Source: Beta vulgaris subsp. vulgaris (lineage: Eukaryota > Streptophyta > Magnoliopsida > Caryophyllales > Amaranthaceae). From it: 64,000 nucleotides of DNA. The notes under the pieces were generated by a model that ran no database searches, was not told the origin of the DNA, and saw nothing but the letters and a program-made list of their open reading frames with translations. Location: assembly GCF_026745355.1 (NCBI RefSeq), contig NC_079202.1:39039543-39103542 (forward strand), written 5' to 3'. Shown piece after piece: positions 11,501 to 23,808 of the stretch (position 1 is the stretch's first letter; every line of letters starts with the position of its first letter). Made by a program: the position numbers and the translations under genes.

Positions 11501-13288
11501 TGATGGGTTTTAAAATATACTGCAAGTGCACGATGTCTGTTTAGCAAAAACTGGCAAATACGAGTCGATCCACAGGGAGAGGAGTTCTACAGATTTATGC
11601 TCAATTATTTAACTACTTCAAGAGAGGAAATTGATTGAAGAATTAATAACTAAACTAGAATAAACTAGAAAAAATATGGAAGTTTATCAAATAATTAAAA
11701 ACCTAGGGCAATCGATCGGTCCACCATGCTTATACCAATTTAATCGCTACAATATAGTTCAGCAATACTTGGATTGAGGTTCGAATAATTAGAGTATTTC
11801 GTTAATTCTACAGTCGGGCATTAACAACTCTTAGATTAACATATGCCAGTACGGTCGCTCAACATAATCAAATCTACATATTCTAACAAGCCTTTAATGA
11901 ATACGATCTTTCGATTCTAACTCCTATTAGCTAAACATAACTCATGATATTGCGCAATTACATGAATGAAACAAATAACAAATCAATAGGAGTTATTCTA
12001 ATTCAATCCAAATATTGAAGAACTTTAAACCACAATCATAAAGGTATAAACATGGCTTCCCTCCCTAAGCCTTAGAAAAAAACTACTCACTCATGATAAT
12101 AATAAACTCAATAAACATAATGCAAGTAGAAGAATTCATTAAATAAAACAAAGTAAAGAGGAATACCGAATGATCGAGGAACGATGAAAATGAAATCAAC
12201 GATCTCTATAATCTTCAAAGGCAAAAGTTCATACAAAGCTGAGAGAGAAAAACTAAGTGTTCAAACCTAAAAACGCAGAAATTAAGATAGTCTAATCGAA
12301 AATACTAAAAACCTATTTATACTTTTTTACAAAACCGGCTAAAGAAGGCAAAAATAACTGTCCCGAAATATCACCCGGTCGACCAGGCGAAATCCGCCTG
12401 GTCACTCGGTGGTTTTCGGGAACGTTAATTTTTTCCTTTTTTAGTCGGTTTGTAAAAACTATAAATAGATTTTTAGTATTTTCGATTAGGCATCTTTAAT
12501 TCTTGGTTTTTAGGTTTAAACACTTAGTTTTCTCTCTCTATTTTTGTATTAACACTTTGCTTTGAAGATTATAAAGATCGTTGATTTCGTTTTCATTAAT
12601 CTTCAATCATTCGATATTCTTTCTTACTTTGTTTACTTTGATGTATTCTTCTATATGTACTATGTTTATTGAGTTTATTATTATCTCGAGTGAGTAGTCT
12701 TTTTCTAGATCTTAGTGAGGGAAGCCATGTTTATACATATTTGATTGTGGTTTAAAGTTCTTCGATACTTGGATTGGATTAGAGTAATTCCTATTGATTT
12801 GTTATGCTTGTTTAATTCATGTAATTGCGCAATACCATGGGTTATGTTTAGCTAATATGAGTTAGAATGGAAAGATCGTACCCATTTTAGGCTTGTTATA
12901 ATTGGTAGATATGATTATGTTGAGCGAGCGTACTAGCATATGTTGATCTAAGAGTATTAAGACCCGATCGCACTATTAACAAAATACTCTAATTATTCGA
13001 ACGTCAATCCAAGTATTGCTGAATTATATTATAGTGATTAAATTGGTATAAGCATGGTGGACCGATCGATTGCCCTAGGTCTTTAATTATTTAATAAACT
13101 TCCATCCTTTTGTGTTCCAGTTTATTCTAGTTTGGTTATTAATTATTCAATTAAATTCCTCTCTTGAAGTAGTTAAATAATTCAACACAAATGTATAGAA
13201 GTCTTCTCCCTATGGATCGACCCATATTTTCCAGTTTTCGCTAACAACAAACACCATGCACCTGCGATATATATTTTAAAACTCATCA
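11501..13288. repeat. Head-to-head inverted pair of Athila LTR segments
   Basis: 11501 to about 12385 is the reverse complement of an Athila LTR end, starting TGATGGGTTTTAAAATATA. About 12385 to 13288 is the same segment forward, ending TTAAAACTCATCA. The centre is itself palindromic: TCCCGAAA... near 12361 and ...TTTCGGGA near 12413, around CCGGTCGACCAGGCG. Each arm is about 890 bp and both match 5290-6171. Each arm keeps a TATA box (12314-12321 facing left, 12460-12467 facing right), giving two divergent LTR promoters about 140 bp apart. No 5-bp duplication was found at the outer ends. Confidence 0.85.
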
Positions 13289-15408
13289 TTACTCGGGACG
13301 GATTCGGGTCGTATTTTCCTTGGTCCGAAAATTTCGCATCGACTTATCTAAAATGAACATCCTAGTTATTACCACTTTGCTAGCCTCCCTTTCTAATAGC
13401 ACCATTCCTTTTGTAAGTATCCTCTTTATCCCTTCACAACAACCTTGATTTTCTTTTTTTTCCACAAGCTCATTACCATTACTAGCCTACCTAAGGATCC
13501 TGAGTGAGCATAACTTGATGTATTATGTATAACACCCGCAATTTCACCTAGTTGGAGCATCTTTTGGTATTATTTTTGTGGATGTTAGGTAGATTTAAAT
13601 TTGGAACTCATACCCTGTATAAGTATTAGATAGATGGTTAATTGGAGATTCCAGAATTTAGGTTTAAAGGGACATCCAAGTTATATCGACGGTACAAGCA
13701 CTGCGAAGTATATGTGAAATATAATTGCTTTTTAATTTCCAAAAACTTTTGATGAAATCTATATGGGATGAAAGAAGAAATCCTTTATGTGATGGTTGAG
13801 ATAGAGTTAAGAATACAATAAGGACCTGGATTTTTGGATTTTTCACCGTTGAAGACTTACAACTCTATTTTTCACCGTTTGGGACATCAATTTATTTTCT
13901 GCTGAATTTTGACTATTGTGATGTTAAAAGGGTGGGTCCTTGAGTTAAAGATTTTTTTTTAAAAATAAAACAATAAAGAAATTATTCTTAAAAAGATATT
14001 CATCTTCTTCATCTATTTAATCATTAGTTTTTATATGCACGCGATGCGTGCGAACATACGTACAAAATTATTTTTTTAGGAGATGAAAAAAATTAAATTA
14101 ATTATTAATTATTTCTAATAAATTAGGAATATTTGAATTCTTGATGGTTTTCTTTTTGTAATATTTTTTTATTTTTTAAATTAATTAGGTAGTTTTCTTT
14201 TTTATTTTTTCATTAAAGGAAGTAGTTATAATAGAGATGTTATGAGGGTAAAATGGGGTTTCTAATATTTTGGTGTCCTACCCCTCTTCCCATATAGAAT
14301 AGAGATACTCATAACATGTCCACCCTAAAATCCACCACAACCACCCCCAAAGGCCAAAACCACTGTATAAACCACGAACCGCTTCAAAAATCACCCAAAT
14401 CGCCACCATAACTACCCATAACACCTCGAAACCAATCCTAGACTAAACCACCACCACTACCTCAAAAACAAACCTAGTTCCCAAAATGACCAATCCAACT
14501 CAAGAAAACCACCAGTGCTACCACAAAATACCCCTTACCACTAGAAAATTCACCCTATTGAAGTTGAAGTCCCACTCACTCAAGTTAAAAACCATCGTAA
14601 ATAGCCATTAAAACCATCCCAAGACAATTAGATCTAGTGAGAGATGAAAGAGAGAAGTAAAGAACTTCGGAGAGTGTGAAGTAAAGCGACAACAGTGGTG
14701 TTGATAAAATGGTCATTTGTACCACATACGTGAAGTAAAGAGGTGTTGTCTATTATTTGAGACTTTGAGGGAAGAGTTGTGATGGTGGTATTATTGGTGA
14801 TTCAATCCCCAAAAGGGTGAAGAGTACCACACTACTAATATTTTGAATGAAGAGGGTATTTTATTTTATTTTTCTTTTCTTGAAAAAACCATGATTAACT
14901 AATGTTGTGAAAAAAAATATTTTTTTATTGTATGGTGTGCTTAATGGTGGGTTTATAGTGGGTTAGTTAACTGGAAAATAGGACAGAGGTCTTAAAGGCT
15001 AAAAAAAAGTTACAAGTCCTTAAGAGTGAAATGCTTGGGAGTTTGGGTCCTAATTGTAACCTTAACTCTATTGAGATAGGACACCCTTTTATAGAAATTT
15101 GAGGGCCAATTCTCCAAGACACTTGCAAAACTAAGAGTACTCATGTTCAAAACAGACACAAACATGAGAAACAACTATGTGTAAAAGAGTGATTGTGTGA
15201 TATATATTGTCTTGGTTACACGAAAGATCAACAATTCAGAGTTATTGCAACTATCGGATGGACCAATAAATATGATATATAGTCATAAGGGAGAGTTCGA
15301 AATCTATGGTACTTATTATCGTGCAATTAGTTTTCATTGAGTAATCTTGCGTTGTATGGTTTGCATTTGCGTTTGAAAAGCCTATTCCTCATTCAAGTGG
15401 TGAAATAG
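13289..15408. other. Repeat-derived intergenic DNA
   Basis: Starts with ACTCGGGACGGATTCGGGTC, possibly the other side of Athila internal DNA. From 13530 (TGTATAACACCCGCAATTTC) to about 13900 it resembles a decayed Ty3 LTR. 14310-14600 is strikingly rich in A and C on the plus strand (repeated ACCACCA/AACCAC) without a supported reading frame. No gene can be supported. Confidence 0.45.
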
Positions 15409-15484
15409 TGTTAAATTAGGTTGTAAGTTCCGTCATCCTTCTCATTCATCACCAAAATATATTTATACAACCTAAGAGTCCTAT

Positions 15485-18400
15485 TGTAACACCCCGATAA
15501 ATTTTTTTTTTCAAAATACCTTTTCAATATAAAACTTAGAGAATCATCAAAGTATTATCTCCCGTATGATAACGTATCAACTTATTCAGAATTTTGCAGC
15601 AGAAAACATAATAAATAACTTTATAAATAAAACTTAGACAACTCCAAAAGTCAACCCAATAAAGTGAGAGTGAAACTTAAAACGAAAACCAACTTATAGA
15701 AAGTATAAACTCAAAGTATGATAAACTGACTACACAAGCTCTCCGATGCATCATCCTCAGACCTGTAGATGGACAAATGCACTATTGATCCCTAGAGACT
15801 GCTCATAAAAATGGGTCATCACAGGATTAATAAGGCATAGCCATGATCATCACATACAAACATGATACTACTACATAACAAACAAAAATAAATAATAATA
15901 TAATAACCTTGCAGATAACTTGTACTAAACTAAACTTCACAACCAATAATTTAATTACTTTAAATGGAATAGTCAATGGAACGAGTTGTTTGACTAAAAA
16001 CCAGCCTTCCCTTTGGAAGATAAAATACGGGCAGGACTCCGTATTCCCATGACCTATGATATCGAGGAACCTTTTAAATAAAAATAGGACACTGTGATCA
16101 ATCCGCTCCCAGGAAAAGGCATGGGCTACTATCATGTACTCCAACTCTGTACTTGTCCAACACTTCAGACTTACACAAGTCTAAAGCTATTGCTATCAAC
16201 GTTTCGCTTTACATGATTAACCATTTATTACTTGTTATGACTCACAAGCAATACAGATAATACAATTATCAAACAATCATAAACTTTCATTTTTATCTTA
16301 GGATTAGATAAGTGATCAAACAACTTAACAACCCAAGATTAATTCTAACTTCAATTCAATCTTTCTTATTTGTTAAACCTAGCCAACAACCAACCAACCT
16401 TTCAAAGGTATAAAATATAAACTTTCCAAACAAGCTCCTCGATCCTTATAAAGCAGTGAAATATTCAAAAAGGAACAACATGATCAATCATGATCCAGCT
16501 AATATACATATATTAATTCCCGCATGTGAATTAATAAAATAAAGTTCTCAACCATATGCTTGCATCAATCTTCCATATAAACATAATATAAATCTCATAA
16601 TCAACATGTTTCACACAACGACATAAGACATGTAAATCCAACACAATATAAATCATATGTGAACTCAAAATAGATCTTATACATGATACTACATAATTCT
16701 CATCCTTAAAATCATGATACTAATCCAATCAACACATAGGTATGTACGTATCTTGTGTAGACGAAATGAGTGGCCACTTTCACAACCTTAAAGGTCGCCT
16801 ACAGAGAATTATCCGCTTAAAACAACCAATATACATTCACAATCAATCCTTTATGAATTTATAGCAATAATGAAATACTTTAAACCCTTCTTAAAAGTGT
16901 TTGAAAACCTTTCCCATCATTAGAACTTAAGTATAAAAGCCTCCTAGTATAGTGCTACTATTCTAGTTGCCAACGACTCTCAAAACCTATGTTTAAAAAT
17001 CATAAATCTCCATTAACAATACACTTTTTAAATTTTCAGCAACATATTATATATTAAAGCTCTTTTCAAACATGCCTAGACATATCTAAAATCATAATAA
17101 GAATAACCAATTTCATAAACTATAATATACTACTATGATTTTCAACCTTTGAAACCCTTAAAATTTCATGCTTTGATAATTAAAAATCTAAGTCCAATAT
17201 AATAAATAAATATATATTTTTATTTCTTCAATACATAAATTATATAATCTGAGATTCATAATTAAATCATCGAACCATAACTTTTGAACATAAACATATT
17301 AAAACAAACCCTAAAAATATAATCTTTGCATTAAAATAAAAACTTGAGGAGGAAGAAAGATAACCAAACAAGAAGAGAAGGAACACGCCGGCGGGGAGGT
17401 CGGCGCGACGGCAGGTGGTGGTCGGTGCTGCCGGCAGTTGACGGTGCCTATTAGGTGCAACGGTGGTTGACGAGGAAGAAAGAGAAGAAGAAACCGAGAG
17501 AGATAAGGAAGAGAGAGGGAAAGCCAAAATTCTTGGGAGGAACAGAGAGAAAATAAAGTTGTGTGGGGAAATTTTGGGTTTATGGGAGTTTATATAGGTT
17601 TCCCCTTGTGGGCTTAGGAAAAGGTGATTCGACTCAAATAGAGTTTAATGATTAATAAAATTAGTGTTTGGACTCCCCATAATTAGGAGTTCTTTTCCTA
17701 ATCCAAATAGTGTTCGGTGTTCCTCATACCCACTTAGAAATCATTTTCCAAATCCATGAAGTGTTTTAAGCTTTTCAAATATTTTTCAAAGCATGACTAA
17801 ACAAAATATTTTAACTTCTTTATATCATTAAAATAATTCCTTCGACTTTCATATAGTCAACCTTTGAAGAAATGAATCGTTTAAATGCTAAAATATATAT
17901 AAATATAAATAACTATACATTAAAATATATTTATAAAATTCATAAAATTTACGGCGGATTATAAACTACCCCTCTTAAAAGAAGTTTCGTCCTGAAATTC
18001 GACACGAAAACTCCCAAATGTCAAAAGTTTTTAACTCAACTTCTTTTTGAGAAATACTTGTGTCACCTCATTTGCACGCTTTTACGAACTTTAAAATCAC
18101 TTGTGTTACTCATGAACACACTTTCCATGCAGATAATCTATTTATTTTGCCTCAATTATGTGCAAATCGCCAAAATAAGCATAAAATTGCATAAAAATAT
18201 CATAAAAATAGGTAAAAAGCGCGAAATTCTATTGCATTCTACCCTCCTTAAAGAAAACGAGTTACGCCCTCATAACGTACCTCAAGGAACAAATCTGGAT
18301 ACTTCTTCTTCATTTCATCTTCGGCTTCCTACATCGCCTCTTCAGACTCATGGTTAGACCAAAAAACTTTCACGATATTTACATCCTTATTACGTGTACT

Positions 18401-18859
18401 ACATACGCACTTTGATCTTATCAAGAATTTTCAGAGGCCTTTCTTCGTATGTGAGGCTACTATCAATCTGGATCCTTTCAGGCTCCAAAACGTGACGCTC
18501 ATCAGAAATATAACGCTTGAGTTTGGAAGTATGAAACACATCGTGCATCTTCTCAAACTCCATTGGCAAAGGCAACCTATAAGCTTCCTTACAACTTTGC
18601 AAAATCTCATATGAGCCTACATATTTGGCACTTAATTTGCCCTTTTTTCCCAAATCTCATCACCCCCTTAGTTGGTGATACTCTCAAAGCATACCTAAAC
18701 AAAATATTTTAACTTTTTTAAATCAAAAATAATTCCCTTTGACTTTCAAATAGCGAACCTTTGAAGAAATGAATCATTTAAATGCTAAAATATATACAAA
18801 TATAAATAACTATACATTAAAATATATTTATAAAATTCATAAATTTAACGGGGGTTACA
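15485..18859 (-). mobile_element. Tekay/Del-like Ty3 chromovirus, internally deleted
   Basis: The left LTR (3' LTR of this minus-strand element) spans 15485 (TGTAACACCCCG) to about 17961. It is followed by the polypurine tract, read on the minus strand as TTAAGAGGGGTAGTT (about 17962-17978). A short internal piece with the integrase end follows, then about 170 bp of the other LTR (18690-18859, ending GGGGTTACA), nearly identical to 17790-17961. The flanks cctat (15480-15484) and cctac (18860-18864) are a 5-bp duplication with one mismatch. A TATA box for the minus strand lies near 17588-17597. The element sits inside the Copia LTR, so it arrived later. Confidence 0.8.
18399..18653 (-). pseudogene. 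Chromovirus integrase C-terminal fragment
   Basis: The 84-codon fragment contains KLSAKYVGSYEIL, AYRLPLPMEFEKMHDVFHTS and LTYEERPLKILD, the conserved block following the integrase core in Tekay/Del/Reina elements. The rest of pol is deleted, and the chromodomain that would follow is not seen. It lies 440 bp from the polypurine tract, as expected for the end of pol. Confidence 0.8.
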
Positions 18860-18929
18860 CCTACTTCATCAAAAACTAGGAATAATAATTGCACTCCTAC
18901 TATACATCATATATGAGTCCTAACACCCT

Positions 18930-20821
18930 CCCTCAAATTGGAGCATGCAAATTGTGAACGCCCAACTTGGATAACAAAAAATCAAACTGAGTCCTACCAA
19001 GTGCTTTAGTAAAAATGTCTGCCAACTGAAACTTAGTAGGAACATATGATGGACTCACTGGACCTGCAGTCACTGCATCACGAGCAAAAATGACAATCAA
19101 CCTCAATATGTTTAGTATACTCATGGAACACTAGATTCTTGGCAATGTACAATACATATTGACTATCACAATATAACCTCTTTTCTACAGGATATTGAAC
19201 TCCCAATCACCTAGCAGCTGCTTGAGCCACTTTAATTCACACACTAGAGTAGCCATAGAATGATATTCTGCCTCTGTAGAAGAGCGAGACACAATACATG
19301 GCTTCTTAGTCTTCCAAGAAACAAGAGAATACCCCAAAAATATAACCTAACCACTTAGGGATCTCCGAATAAGAGGACCGAAAAATATAACCCAACTACT
19401 CAGGGATCTCCGAGTAAGAGGACAACTAGTCCAATCAGAATCACACTATCCCTTAGGCGGGGAGCACTAGTAGAACTAAATAATACTCCTTGTCCTGGAT
19501 TTTTCTTCAAATATCTAACCACTCTAAGATCTGCCTCCCAATGAACAACTTTAGGTGCCTCCATACACTGTGACAAATTATGAACATGATATGCTAATCT
19601 AGTCTAGTAATCGCAAGATAAATCAAACTGTCCATCAATCTACGATACTACTCTACATCATCAAGCAGAGGGCCATCAACTAAAGTGAGCTGACGGTGTT
19701 GTTCCATAGGGAACTTAACTGGCTTGGTCCCAAGAAATCTGACCTAAGATATAATATCTAAGACATCTTCCGTTGACTCATAAATATTCCCAGAGGTCCC
19801 CTGGCAATCTCCAAACCAAGGAAATTTTTCAAAGCTCCAAAATATTTCATTTTAAAACAAATTCCCAGATAAGCTTTGAAGTTTAGCAAAGCTTCCTGAT
19901 TATTCCCTGCAATAATCATATCATCAACATATATAAGGACATCCAGCTGAATATTTTTCCTGATCAAATTAGTAAACATGGAATAGTCAGAAAAGACTGA
20001 TGATATCCATAAGCCTTCAGAGCAGTAGCCAGTTTCGCAAACCAACACCTGGGTACTTGCTTCAATCCATATAATGACTTTTTCATCCGACATGCCAGAT
20101 TAGTCTAACCAACCTGAAAACGTGGTAGGATTTTCATATATACTTCTTTTTCCAAACACCATGTTGGAAAAGCATTATGCACACCCATCTTATGAATCTC
20201 CCAATTTCTCACAGCTGCAATAGAAAGGAGAGTGCAAACTGTTGTCATTTTTGCTACAGGAGCAAAAGTCTCATAATAATCAATTCCCTCCACCTGATGA
20301 TGACCAAATATAACAAGGTCTTGCCTCCAATTCTGCAATTTTCCCTGATCATCATATTTTTTTGTATACACCCACTTACTCCCGAAGGCTTTCTTGCCAA
20401 GAGAAAGAGGTTTTAATTCCCACGTCGTTCCTTGATCCTCCAAAGCTTTGATCTCATCATCCAGCCTTGCGCCACCCTTCATGTTTCATAGCTTCTTTAA
20501 AAGACTTTGGAGGGTTCCCTACAATTATAGTAGCTAGATATCTGCGATGTTTGTTACAAAACTATTCACAACTAACATAATGTGTAATAGGATAGGGAGT
20601 ACCTACGTACAATGATGAAACGGGTACCTGAGCAGACGAGTTTTCTTTTTTACTACAGTATGAGTCACATAGTCTAGCAACTTTTTATTGGGAATTTTTG
20701 TTCGTTTCCCTCGTCCCAAATTTTCTTTATTTTCCTCCATATTCACTCCCTGAACACCAACCTCTGTAGCCACGCCAGCATCACGTGGCGCACCATCTAC
20801 CCGACGCACAAGGCACAACAA
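18930..20821 (-). pseudogene. Copia polymerase remnant
   Basis: Read on the minus strand, 20105-20482 carries the RT fingers (WELKPLSLGKKAFGSKWVY, YYETFAPVAKM). 19758-20093 carries the palm with LIYVDDMIIAGNNQEAL and FGALKNFLGLEIAR. 18933-19124 carries the end of RNase H with SYVPTKFQLADIFTKALGR and LLSKLGVHNLHAP, the usual close of Ale-type Copia pol. Between 19130 and 19757 the RNase H is recognisable but shifted and broken, with a duplicated phrase near 19330-19420. The integrase/RT junction lies at 20603-20821. Many stops; nonfunctional. Confidence 0.8.
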
Positions 20822-20850
20822 CCTCGACGCATGGCTCGACTACTCCAGCT

Positions 20851-21929
20851 GGTCGCGCATCCACGCCCTAAACAAAACTAATTCATGAAGTTAGACTAGA
20901 TCAGTTCATATTTATTTATTTTATATACAAAGCTAACGGGGTATCTTGAAAGACACAACTCTTTCCATTTATTTGTTTTGAACTTTTGTAAGTACTGTAA
21001 AAATTTCATTATTTGATGTGTGCATGTGAAAGTACTATGGTTACATTTGTCACTCACCGTCTCTTATAAATTAGAAGTACGTATTTGTTGTGCGATTACT
21101 CAACGCGAGTTATAAATTAGAAGTACGTATTCATTGTGTGGTTACTCAATGCAAGCTCTAATTGTTGGTATTTTGTAATTCCATTGTTTTTAATAAACAT
21201 GAAAATTTTATGTTTGTTGCATGACATTCTTCACCCGATCCATAATTCATGAAACACTTGTGATTGGTCTTCAATGCACTTTATTAATAAAAATTATGAA
21301 AATTTGATATTTAAAAACTACACACTAATATGAATCTAAAAAATTCCTATATAACTTTTTTTCTATATAATGGTGAAAATTCATGGTCAAAAGTAAATAA
21401 AGTTTACATCTCATGGGAAATTCTTTCCCTTGTTAGTTTCATAGGAATTAGGAAAAACTAGCTTTGCACGGGTTCGTCGCTTATTTAACTTTTTGCAAAT
21501 TTTATTTACGTTGTTGATTTGTGTTGTTGTGAAATGATATTTTTCAACACCATTGTATTTATACCCTTCCTCCGTTCTTTTTCTATTGTAACAATTAGTT
21601 GAAGATCTATATAATGTTCTAAGGTTGTTTTTTTAAAATCAAACTCTACTTTTTCATCATTCAAACTCTAATATATATGTAACTTTATCGATATATAGAT
21701 TTTAATTTTTGTTGTAACAACAAAGTTTTCTTAACAAATTTTGTTGCAATATAAATTGTTTTGGTTCGTTGAGTAAGACAGAGGTTTTGAAAAATAATAT
21801 ATTTGATCTTGTAAATCAAACCTATGATAAAAGGCTATAATCACACATATATATAGTTTACTACACTTACAGTAATTATTATATTTATCTAAAAAAAAAG
21901 ACTAAATAATGTCTTACAATTCATCTGAA
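20851..21929. other. AT-rich intergenic DNA
   Basis: No gene or transposon end was recognised. A short direct repeat occurs near 21062-21160 (ttataaattagaagtacgta twice, about 50 bp apart). Confidence 0.5.
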
Positions 21930-22674
21930 TAAATATATTTTCATGAGTTGTAAAACTATATATTGTAAATGGATCTGATTTTGAAGCATATTACAAACAC
22001 TCTCCAACGGTAAAGAAATTTATAATGTTTTCAATTAGGTAGCACAATTTATATTTAATTAAATAATATAATCATTTAGATTATTTGTTCAAAACGAAAC
22101 ACTAATTTCTCCCAATCCAAAACTCCCTTTATGTATTTAACTATATGTAGAACTCTACTTTTATAAAATACTTAAATAAAATTAATGACATGACAATTCT
22201 AAGTGGCGCTCTTTATTTCATAAGTTGTAGAACTATATTGTAAATGGATCTTATTTCAAAGCATATTTTAGGCACAATCCAATAGTACAAAAATTATATT
22301 ATTTCGAATTACGTAGCAAAAGTTATATACACTTTACATAATATAATAATTTAGGTTGTTCATTCAAAACCAAACACTAATTTTCCCCTATCTACAACTT
22401 ATTACATGTATTTAAATCTATGTAGAACTCTATTTTTTAAAAGCTAAAAATAAAAATGCATGACATGACAATCCGACGTGGCGCTCTCCATTTCATAGGT
22501 TAACTATATTGTAAATGGATCTTATTTCGAAGCATATTTCGAGTGTTCTCCAACGGTATAAAAATCATAATATTCTGAATTACGTAGAAAAAGTTATACA
22601 CAATTTACCTAATTTGATAAATTAGGTTGTTGATTCAAAACATATACAATTTACATTATATAATAGTTTAGGGT
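21930..22674. repeat. About 270-bp tandem repeat, left part of array
   Basis: The phrase TTGTAAATGGATCT recurs at about 21963, 22238 and 22509 (steps of 275 and 271). It is accompanied each time by CTCCAAyGGTA, TATGTAGAACTCTA and CATGACATGACAATyC. The third unit carries an extra duplication of about 50 bp near 22620-22674. The array is cut at 22674 by the SIRE element and continues at 46234. Confidence 0.75.
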
Positions 22675-23743
22675 TGTTGTATTCACTATTTTGATGATGA
22701 CATATATTTACTTTGGTTTATTTTAGTTAATCTTGTTTATTTGTTTTTATTAGATTTAATTTTTATGTCTTTGATTAGCTTTTATTCGAATAGTATATAT
22801 TAGGTTTGTTATCATATCACACAATTAGCTTATTAAATAACTTATGGAGAATTGATTATGAGTTTAATCAAAGTTAAGTTAAGACTAATTGTTTATATTA
22901 ACAGCCCATTACATGATTGTATGATTTCAAGATTATGGAACATTAACTTTAACAAACTTAGATTCCATAATGTTAGTTGAGTTAGTAGTTTATGCGCAGG
23001 AAAACATGTATGCAAATTGAACTGCAACAATCTCTAACTTCCAGCGCTACAATTAAGGAACGAAGATGCTGAGTTGTTCCTAGATTCTAGGGAGCACAAC
23101 AAGCTTCCTCTTTATTAGCGCGAGCATAGCTGAAGAAGTGGAGGCGGTTTAAGAGGAATAACGGCTACAAAGGTGGTTGGTGGGTAGCTACATTTTAGCG
23201 TCCACAATGTACTAATGGTGCAAAACGTGGAGCAACAGAGATCCCTACTTATAGCTATGAATAATTGAATTCAAACTTAAGAGACTTTCCAGATTTTCAT
23301 GTAATATCTCTAAGAAAGTGTATTCGGTTTTCCACTCTTCACTTATTTCAATCATTGTATTTGAGTTTGGGTTGAGATAAACAAAAAGTCTGTATTCAAT
23401 CGAGAAAAAAGAGAAAGAGAAGAGAGAAAGAGAAGAATTCTAGTGAAGTCAAATGAAGTCACGTGTTGAGGGGGAACAAGGTGACTGGGAACTGGTTCCT
23501 AGAGGAATTAAGTGAGAATTGATTTATAATAAGTTGTATGAACTATTATAAATAAAAGAGCAAGGTTCTTCCTAGAGAATTGAAGGAAGAGAACCTTGTT
23601 AAAATAATTTTCGTGTGTTCCACCTTATTACAACTTATCTTTATTTGCTTTCATTCTAGTTTATCCGCAAAAAGCTAAAAAATCTCCCCAACTACAATTC
23701 ACCCCCCTCTTGTAGTTGACCTAATGATTCTACAAGACTAATA
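22675..23743 (+). repeat. 5' LTR of SIRE element
   Basis: Begins TGTTGTATTCACTATTTTG and ends GACTAATA, where the partner LTR has the canonical ACA. A TATA box, TATAAATA, is at 23547-23554, and a GAGAAAGAGAAGAGAG tract lies upstream near 23405-23440. It is clearly alignable to 45164-46228 along its length with scattered substitutions and small indels. Confidence 0.92.
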
Positions 23744-23744
23744 A

Positions 23745-23760
23745 TTGGTATTAGAGCAGG
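23745..23760 (+). other. Primer-binding site, initiator tRNA-Met type
   Basis: TTGGTATTAGAGCAGG follows the LTR end directly and matches the TGGTATCAGAGC complement of plant initiator tRNA-Met with one transition. Confidence 0.85.
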
Positions 23761-23808
23761 TTCCTCCAAAATCAGGTAACACTGAGGAGCCAGTACCTGA
23801 CAATCATC

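Larger units (their letters stand above)
15409..20850 (-). mobile_element. Minus-strand Copia element (Ale/Retrofit-like), 5' end missing
   Basis: The 3' LTR runs on the minus strand from 18925 (TGTTAGGACTCATATATG) and is interrupted by another retrotransposon at 15485-18859. It resumes with ATAGGACTCTTAGGTTGTAT and ends ...TTTAACA at 15409. A purine tract (ccctccctcaaattgg on the plus strand, 18926-18941) marks the polypurine tract. Pol remnants follow to about 20820. The 5' LTR and gag are absent, so the copy is truncated. Confidence 0.75.

Noticed and set aside
17267..17527. 86-residue Ser-rich minus-strand ORF
   Set aside because: Lies wholly within the LTR of the Tekay/Del-like element; GC-rich leader sequence of the LTR rather than a gene.
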